From positions 1-38,528 of the forward strand of contig CAMGFM010000001.1 of assembly GCA_946055365.1 (NCBI GenBank): a stretch of 38,528 bases of DNA, in the 5' to 3' direction. The notes beneath the pieces are model-generated. The model did no database searches and was not told where the DNA came from. It saw nothing but the letters and a program-made list of their open reading frames with translations. Source of the DNA: an uncultured Prevotella sp. GTDB lineage: Bacteria; Bacteroidota; Bacteroidia; Bacteroidales; Bacteroidaceae. The first letter of the stretch is position 1. Each line of letters begins with the position of its first letter. Positions 32,875 to 38,528 of the stretch are shown in pieces. A program made the position numbers and the translations under genes.

Positions 32875-34857
32875 TTAGTTCTTATAGTTACGTGTCTGTA
32901 CCTTGATGATCTCATACTCGAGCGGCTCCTTGTTGAGTGCGGGTGCCTTGTCGTCGCTGCCCTGATACTCCCATGCGCCTACATAGAAGAAGTTTGCGTC
33001 GTCGCGCTTGGCCTCTCCCTCCTCTGTCTGGTGCTCCTCACGGAAGTGACCGCCGCAAGACTCCTCGCGATGGAGGGCATCGTTGGCGATAAGCTCGCCC
33101 ATAAGGATGAAGTCACGCAGGTGTATGGCCTTGTCAAGCTCAATGTTGAGACCCTCCTTTGCGCCCGGCACGAAGAGGTTAGTGTCAAATTCCTTGCGTA
33201 TGTTCTTCAACAGCTTGAGACCTTCCTCAAGTCCTTTCTTGGTGCGGCCCATTCCCACATGCTCCCACATGATGTGGCCAAGCTCTTTGTGGATAGAGTC
33301 GACAGAACGCTTGCCCTTGATGTTGAGCAGACGCGTGAGCTCTGCGTCAACAGCCTTCTCGGCAGCCTCAAACTCGGGCATGTCGGTGGAGAGACGCGGC
33401 CAGATAGTCTGGTCGGCAAGGTAGTTCTGTATGGTGTAAGGCAGCACGAAATAGCCGTCGGCGAGACCCTGCATGAGCGCGGACGCACCGAGACGGTTGG
33501 CACCGTGGTCGGAGAAGTTGCACTCGCCTATTGCGAAGAGTCCAGGGATGGTTGTCTGCAACTCATAGTCTACCCAGATGCCGCCCATGGTGTAGTGGAT
33601 GGCGGGGAAGATCATCATCGGCTTGTAGTAGTCGAAGCCTCCCTCAGAGCGAACAAACTCTCCGGGGTTGACATCAGTGATTTCCTCATACATGTCGAAG
33701 AGGTTGCCATAGCGTGCGCGTATCTCTGCTATGCCGAGACGCTGTATTGACTCGGAGAAATCGAGGAACACGGCGAGACCGGTGTTGTTCACGCCGAAGC
33801 CCTTGTCGCAACGCTCCTTGGCTGCACGAGAGGCAACGTCACGGGGAACGAGGTTGCCAAATGCGGGATAGCGACGCTCGAGATAGTAGTCGCGGTCCTG
33901 CTCGGGTATGTCCCAACCCTGCTTTGTGCCGGCCTGCAGAGCCTTGGCATCTTCAATCTTTTTCGGCACCCAGATGCGGCCGTCGTTGCGGAGAGACTCC
34001 GACATGAGGGTGAGCTTTGACTGCTTGTCGCCGTGCACGGGGATACATGTCGGGTGTATCTGCACATAAGAGGGGTTGGCAAACATGGCTCCCTTGCGGT
34101 AGCACTGTATTGCAGCCGTACAGTTGCAGCCCATGGCGTTGGTAGAAAGGAAGTATGTGTTGCCATAACCGCCAGTAGCTATTACCACGGCGTTTGCAGA
34201 GAAACGCTCGAGCTTGCCTGTCACGAGGTTCTTGGCAATGATGCCGCGTGCGCGGCCGTCTACAAGCACCACATCCTCCATCTCATAGCGTGTGTAGAGC
34301 CTCACCTTGCCTGCATTGACCTGACACATGAGCGAAGAGTAGGCTCCGAGCAGGAGCTGCTGGCCAGTCTGTCCCTTTGCATAGAAAGTACGCGACACCT
34401 GCGCGCCACCAAAAGAACGGTTGGCGAGCATTCCGCCATACTCACGTGCGAAAGGCACGCCCTGAGCTACGCACTGGTCGATGATATTGTTTGACACCTC
34501 AGCCAGACGATAGACATTGGCCTCACGTGCGCGGTAGTCGCCGCCCTTCACGGTGTCATAGAAGAGACGGTAAACGGAGTCGCCGTCGTTCTGATAGTTC
34601 TTGGCAGCGTTGATACCGCCCTGTGCGGCGATGGAGTGTGCGCGACGCGGAGAGTCCTGTATGCAGAAGTTGTAAACGTTGAAGCCCATCTCGCCAAGTG
34701 AAGAGGCGGCAGACGCGCCTGCAAGGCCGGTACCTACGACAATAACGTCGAGCTTGAGCTTGTTCTTTGGGTTCACCAGACGCTGGTGAGCTTTATAGTT
34801 GGTCCACTTCTCAGCCACTGGGCCTTCGGGTATTCTTGAATTTAATGTCTTAGCCAT
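32875..34857 (-). CDS. frdA: Succinate dehydrogenase/fumarate reductase flavoprotein subunit
   Basis: A 660-residue catalytic subunit interconverting fumarate and succinate with covalently bound FAD. The dinucleotide-binding motif is VVGTGLAGASAASSLGEMG near residue 40; the FAD-linking His is expected in AHSIAAQGGINAA. Other family marks are HYTMGGIWVD and GASALMQGLADG. Length fits the long Bacteroidetes/epsilonproteobacterial form. It stands between the cytochrome b gene (174 bp upstream, gap without recognised signal) and frdB (45 bp downstream). Confidence 0.95.
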   Translation of the reverse strand: MAKTLNSRIPEGPVAEKWTNYKAHQRLVNPKNKLKLDVIVVGTGLAGASAASSLGEMGFNVYNFCIQDSPRRAHSIAAQGGINAAKNYQNDGDSVYRLFYDTVKGGDYRAREANVYRLAEVSNNIIDQCVAQGVPFAREYGGMLANRSFGGAQVSRTFYAKGQTGQQLLLGAYSSLMCQVNAGKVRLYTRYEMEDVVLVDGRARGIIAKNLVTGKLERFSANAVVIATGGYGNTYFLSTNAMGCNCTAAIQCYRKGAMFANPSYVQIHPTCIPVHGDKQSKLTLMSESLRNDGRIWVPKKIEDAKALQAGTKQGWDIPEQDRDYYLERRYPAFGNLVPRDVASRAAKERCDKGFGVNNTGLAVFLDFSESIQRLGIAEIRARYGNLFDMYEEITDVNPGEFVRSEGGFDYYKPMMIFPAIHYTMGGIWVDYELQTTIPGLFAIGECNFSDHGANRLGASALMQGLADGYFVLPYTIQNYLADQTIWPRLSTDMPEFEAAEKAVDAELTRLLNIKGKRSVDSIHKELGHIMWEHVGMGRTKKGLEEGLKLLKNIRKEFDTNLFVPGAKEGLNIELDKAIHLRDFILMGELIANDALHREESCGGHFREEHQTEEGEAKRDDANFFYVGAWEYQGSDDKAPALNKEPLEYEIIKVQTRNYKN

Positions 34858-35032
34858 AATTTTGTTTTAGACTTATGATTCTGTTATTATGTTTTATATA
34901 ACTTGAGCAGACGTGCCTTGGCTATCTGCATGTATGAATGTGCATGTCTTTATATGTGATGGCTCGCGCTTCTGTCAGCCGCCCATTGCCTTTACATATA
35001 TAAAGATAGCTCTTGCCGCCGCTCACCTACCT

Positions 35033-35725
35033 TTAACAGCAGCTGCCGCAGCACAGGCTGGGAGCGCAACCGAAAGCAAATGCGAGGACTACAACGAGGA
35101 AGCCGAGCATGAGAACCGTAGAATAGACGAGTCCGATGGTCTTCCAACGCTCAAACCATGTCTTGCCGTTCCATCCGAGTGTGTGCATGGCACTCCAGAA
35201 GCCGTGAGAGAGGTGGAACCACAGAGCCACGAGCCACACGATGTAAAGCACTACAAACACGGGGTTGGAGAATGTCTCCTTGATGTAGGCAAAGCCGTCT
35301 GCCGGGTGGAACTGTGTCTCAAAGCCAACGAGCTCTGCAAACATCATGTTGTACCAGAAGTTCCAGAAGTGCAGCACAAGACCGAGAAGCACGATAATGC
35401 CAAGCACAAGCATGTTCTGTGAAGCCCACTCCACCTTTTCAGGCTTTGCGGTAACCTCATAACGCTCCGTACCGCGTGCGGCACGGTTCTGCATAGTAAG
35501 CCAGAAGGCATAGACAATGTGCAGCAACGCCAAAGCGGCGAGACCCATTGTTGCAACTACAGCATACCAGTTGGCGCCGAGGAACTCACAAATCATGTTG
35601 TAGCCTTCTCCTGAGAAGAGCGCAACAATGTTCATTGACATGTGGAATGTCAGGAATAGAATAAGCGCGATGCCCGTGAGAGACATCACAACCTTTCTAC
35701 CGATGGATGAATTGATTAACCACAT
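35033..35725 (-). CDS. frdC: Succinate dehydrogenase/fumarate reductase cytochrome b subunit with Cys-rich tail
   Basis: A 230-residue membrane anchor with about five hydrophobic helices and several helix-embedded His residues (for example in FLTFHMSMN, ALLHIVYAF and LWFHLSHGFW), matching the single-subunit, di-heme b558-type anchor that passes electrons to or from menaquinone. First gene of the frd operon. The last eleven residues contain five cysteines (220, 225, 226, 229, 230; tail CAPSLCCGSCC), not expected for an anchor of this type. The frame is continuous to a normal stop, so it is not an obvious frameshift. Divergent from mnmG with array G between. Confidence 0.92.
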   Translation of the reverse strand: MWLINSSIGRKVVMSLTGIALILFLTFHMSMNIVALFSGEGYNMICEFLGANWYAVVATMGLAALALLHIVYAFWLTMQNRAARGTERYEVTAKPEKVEWASQNMLVLGIIVLLGLVLHFWNFWYNMMFAELVGFETQFHPADGFAYIKETFSNPVFVVLYIVWLVALWFHLSHGFWSAMHTLGWNGKTWFERWKTIGLVYSTVLMLGFLVVVLAFAFGCAPSLCCGSCC

Positions 35726-35880
35726 AAATGATAGAAATTTTTAAAATTACTGAATGTTAGATAATGATTTTGATTTTTTGATTGTCACAGTCATAGCATC
35801 CCGTCTGGATTGCGGTCAAGCGGGGCGCACTTGGCCGCGGAGGGCATGTCACAAAGGGCATACGCCTTTTCAGGTTTTCT

Positions 35881-35959
35881 CAAGTGCCGCTTTAGGCATC
35901 AAAAAGTGCCACTTTTGGGCATCCAAAGAGCCTCTTTTCTAACGCTAAAGTGCCACTTT
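35881..35959. repeat. 22-bp palindromic array G (4 units)
   Basis: Units start at 35881, 35903, 35925 and 35947, each step 22 bp. Cores are CAAGTGCCGCTTT, AAAGTGCCACTTT, AAAGAGCCTCTTT and AAAGTGCCACTTT. GGCATC is shared by the first two spacers. The array lies in the 503-bp divergent gap between the frd operon and mnmG; the remainder of the gap is AT-rich near 36040-36120, with a possible mnmG promoter. Confidence 0.9.
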
Positions 35960-36101
35960 CGCACTGTGCGTTGTCAAGTCCCTGACGTGAAGATGGCATT
36001 TGGCCGTTATGACACACACTCCCCCTCCATACAGTCTGCAAAAATACTTATTTTTAATGACAATTCAAATTATTTTGAGCGCAAAAATCATTTTTTATTC
36101 T

Positions 36102-36109
36102 TAATTTTG
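36102..36109 (+). promoter_or_regulatory. Possible -7 box of the mnmG promoter
   Basis: TAATTTTG fits TAnnTTTG. The nearest TTTG is at 36074-36077, 24 bp away instead of 19-20, so the match is partial. Distance to the start codon is about 120 bp. Confidence 0.4.
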
Positions 36110-36228
36110 CGAAGAATTATTTTTTACCTCTGCGCGCCGTGGCCGCAAAGCAGGCTCGGCAGACGTGGTAAAGGCTTTATAATTGTAGTATATTATATTA
36201 TTGTAACAGGCATAATCACAGCAAAAGG

Positions 36229-38100
36229 ATGGACATGTATTATGATGTACTCGTGGTGGGCGGAGGCCACGCGGGGTGCGAGGCGGCAACAGCAGCCGCA
36301 AACATGGGGGCAAAGACCTGTCTCGTGACAATGGACATGAACAAGGTGGGACAGATGAGCTGCAACCCTGCCGTGGGAGGCATAGCCAAGGGACAGATAG
36401 TGCGCGAGATAGACGCGCTGGGAGGCCACATGGGCATGGTGACAGACGCCACATCCATACAGTTCAGGATGCTCAACCGCGGCAAAGGGCCCGCGGTGTG
36501 GAGCCCGAGGGCGCAATGCGACCGCAGCAGATACATCACCGAGTGGCGCAACACCCTCGACCGCACCGACAACCTCGACATCTGGCAGGACGAGGTGTGC
36601 GAGATAACAACGTCTCACGGCACCGTCACGGGAGCAAGGACAGTGTGGGGCGTGGAGATGCACGCAAGGTGCGTGGTGATAACGGCAGGCACGTTCCTTA
36701 ACGGACTCATGCACGTGGGGCAACGCATGGTGCCGGGCGGACGATGCGCCGAGCCTGCCGTGAGGGGACTCACCGAGAGCATCACGCGGCACGGCATAAG
36801 GGCCATGCGCATGAAGACTGGCACCCCAGTGCGCATAGACCGACGCAGCGTACACTTCGAGGACATGGAGGAGCAGCCGGGCGAACACGATTTTCACAGC
36901 TTCTCCTACATGCCAAGCCAAAGACACCTGCGGCAACTGCCCTGCTGGACATGCAGCACCAACAAGGCGGCACACGACACGCTGAGGTCGGCCATCAGCC
37001 AGTCGCCTCTCTACAACGGACAGATACAAAGCACGGGCCCGCGCTACTGCCCCTCCATAGAGACAAAGCTCGTGACCTTTGCCGACCGCGACCAGCATCC
37101 TCTGTTTCTCGAGCCAGAAGGCGAGGACACAAACGAGATGTACCTTAACGGCTTCTCGTCGTCCATGCCGATGGAGGTGCAGCTTGAGGCACTGAGACAG
37201 ATACCGGCGTTTCGCGACGTCAAGGTCTACCGGCCTGGCTATGCCATAGAATATGACTATTTTGACCCCACACAGCTCAAGCCCTCTCTTGAGTCAAAGC
37301 TGATAGGGGGTCTGTTTCTCGCAGGGCAGGTGAACGGCACCACGGGATATGAGGAAGCGGGCGGACAGGGCCTCGTGGCAGGCATAAACGCGGCGTTGCT
37401 GTGCAGCGGCAGCAAGCCTTTCGTGATGAAACGCGACGAGAGCTACATCGGAGTGCTCATAGACGACCTCACGACAAAGGGCGTGGACGAGCCATACCGC
37501 ATGTTCACCTCAAGGGCAGAATACAGAATATTGCTGAGACAGGACAATGCCGACGCAAGACTCACGCCCATGGCCTATGATCTTGGCATCGCCAAAAGGG
37601 ACAGGCTCGACTTCTGGCTGAAGAAGCAAAGGCACAGAGACAGAATCATCGATTTTTGCAACAGCACATCGGTAAAGCCGAGAGACATAAACGCGGCTCT
37701 CGAGAGGTTTGGCACCACTCCAATGAGATTTGGATGCACCATAGCCGAACTCATCGCGCGCCCGCAACTCAGCATCGTGCAGCTGGCAGAGGCCATACCG
37801 CAACTCAAGGAGGCCATAGACTGTGACGACGCGAGAAAAGAGGAGATCGTGGAGTCTGCGGAGATACTCATCAAATATAAAGGATATATTGAGCGCGAGA
37901 AAATCATCGCCGACAAGATGCACAGGCTCGAGGACATCAAGATAAAGGGACACTTCAATTATGGCGAACTCAAGGAGATTTCTACCGAAGGCCGCCAGAA
38001 GCTGACCGCCATCGACCCCGAAACTCTCGGACAGGCATCGCGCATCCCTGGCGTGTCGCCAAGCGACATCAACGTGCTGCTCGTGCTGATGCACAGATGA
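36229..38100 (+). CDS. mnmG: tRNA uridine-5-carboxymethylaminomethyl(34) synthesis enzyme MnmG (GidA)
   Basis: A 623-residue FAD enzyme that with MnmE modifies the wobble uridine of several tRNAs. Marks: the dinucleotide fold VLVVGGGHAGCEAA at the N-terminus, NPAVGGIAKG, PGYAIEYDYF, TGYEEAGGQGLVAGINAA and TSRAEYRILLRQDNAD. Length is normal. The purine run AAAAGG touches the ATG at 36229, whereas it lies 7 bp before the ATG at 36235, so translation may really start at the second methionine (MYYDVLVV). apt follows after 131 bp on the same strand, a neighbourhood known in other Bacteroidales. Confidence 0.96.
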   Translation: MDMYYDVLVVGGGHAGCEAATAAANMGAKTCLVTMDMNKVGQMSCNPAVGGIAKGQIVREIDALGGHMGMVTDATSIQFRMLNRGKGPAVWSPRAQCDRSRYITEWRNTLDRTDNLDIWQDEVCEITTSHGTVTGARTVWGVEMHARCVVITAGTFLNGLMHVGQRMVPGGRCAEPAVRGLTESITRHGIRAMRMKTGTPVRIDRRSVHFEDMEEQPGEHDFHSFSYMPSQRHLRQLPCWTCSTNKAAHDTLRSAISQSPLYNGQIQSTGPRYCPSIETKLVTFADRDQHPLFLEPEGEDTNEMYLNGFSSSMPMEVQLEALRQIPAFRDVKVYRPGYAIEYDYFDPTQLKPSLESKLIGGLFLAGQVNGTTGYEEAGGQGLVAGINAALLCSGSKPFVMKRDESYIGVLIDDLTTKGVDEPYRMFTSRAEYRILLRQDNADARLTPMAYDLGIAKRDRLDFWLKKQRHRDRIIDFCNSTSVKPRDINAALERFGTTPMRFGCTIAELIARPQLSIVQLAEAIPQLKEAIDCDDARKEEIVESAEILIKYKGYIEREKIIADKMHRLEDIKIKGHFNYGELKEISTEGRQKLTAIDPETLGQASRIPGVSPSDINVLLVLMHR

Positions 38101-38231
38101 CAAGCAGCCACGGCAACACGACTGCCGACAAGAGCCGTCTCACACGACAGTGGCTGCCGACGACAACGCCTGCACACACATTGCGCCATTCTATTTACAC
38201 CAAAAACATATCACTTATTTATATCTGCAAA

Positions 38232-38528
38232 ATGGACAAGAATTTATTGCTTGAAAACCTGCGGTCAATACCCGACTGGCCGAAGCCGGGCATCAACTTC
38301 CGCGACGTGACATCGCTTTTCGAGAAACCCGAATGTCTGAAGGAGATGTGCGACGGCATCTGCGAGCTTTACAAAGACAAGCACATCACCAAGGTAGTGG
38401 GCGTGGAGTCGAGAGGATTTGTGCTTACGTCTGCCGTCGCGCTCAAGCTCGGCGCAGGCGTAGTGCTGTGCCGCAAGCCCGGCAAGCTGCCGGGCGACAC
38501 CGTGAGCGAGAGATATGCCAAGGAATAT
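38232..38528 (+). CDS. apt: Adenine phosphoribosyltransferase (5' part, cut by window end)
   Basis: The first 99 residues are present, starting MDKNLLLENLRSIPDWPKPG. The conserved opening (IPDWPKPGINFRDVTSLF), the VVGVESRGFVL segment and RKPGKLPG match Apt, which salvages adenine with PRPP to AMP in the cytoplasm. The PRPP-binding loop lies beyond the window. Upstream, 38101-38231 contains GC-rich inverted repeats (GCAGCCAC at 38104 with GTGGCTGC at 38150) that may form a weak terminator for mnmG. Confidence 0.94.
   Translation, partial: MDKNLLLENLRSIPDWPKPGINFRDVTSLFEKPECLKEMCDGICELYKDKHITKVVGVESRGFVLTSAVALKLGAGVVLCRKPGKLPGDTVSERYAKEY

Overview
The window looks like chromosomal DNA of a Bacteroidales bacterium, most likely of the Prevotella group. 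The reasons are the promoter boxes of the TTTG-N19/20-TAnnTTTG type, start codons preceded by A-rich sequence rather than strong Shine-Dalgarno sites, an S46 dipeptidyl peptidase, a three-subunit succinate dehydrogenase/fumarate reductase with one cytochrome b subunit, a short MG2/plug-like surface protein, and a secreted protein ending in a Prevotella-type C-terminal sorting-like domain. The assignment is inferred from protein families only. No rRNA, tRNA, CRISPR, phage or conjugation gene is visible.

Layout. 1-2190 (minus): RNase H, a D12-class adenine DNA methyltransferase and the first 66 codons of a probable partner restriction protein cut by the window edge. 2373-6473 (minus): an AspT/YidE-type transporter and periplasmic dipeptidyl peptidase DPP7. 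6664-9506 (minus): a Wzx-like flippase and a SpmA-SpmB fusion membrane protein. 9922-11045 (plus): coaD and ybeY, convergent with an M16 peptidase (11049-12287, minus). 12776-17231 (plus): exported GH2 beta-galactosidase and ruvB. 17473-22327 (minus): GNAT-like protein, parE and an S41 protease. 22725-24446 (plus): a large secreted protein of unknown function. 24878-26167 (minus): a PG_1098-type methyltransferase. 26943-29144 (plus): ptb-buk, which turns butyryl- or isobutyryl-CoA into acid plus ATP. 29371-31581 (minus): MG2/plug-like exported protein. 32077-35725 (minus): frdB, frdA and the cytochrome b subunit of succinate:quinone oxidoreductase. 36229-38528 (plus): mnmG and the start of apt. 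Together this is housekeeping plus anaerobic energy metabolism, with peptide and sugar scavenging enzymes in the envelope.

The most striking content is between the genes. Seven intergenic regions (near 4.1, 9.6, 12.4, 17.3, 24.7, 31.9 and 35.9 kb) each hold an array of a 13-bp near-palindrome, AAAGTGSCACTTT and variants, repeated three to nine times at a strict 21-22 bp step. Spacers differ between arrays but are similar within some arrays. In two arrays (4.1 and 12.4 kb) neighbouring units are exact reverse complements, so that bases breaking the symmetry of one unit are matched in the next. The arrays lie between divergent, convergent and tandem genes alike, which argues against a simple terminator or operator role. 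A second, unrelated ~22-bp array follows buk (29229-29340), and a 164-bp MITE-like element with 24-bp terminal inverted repeats and a 5-bp target duplication sits at 26326-26489. I know of no described function for the 22-bp arrays.
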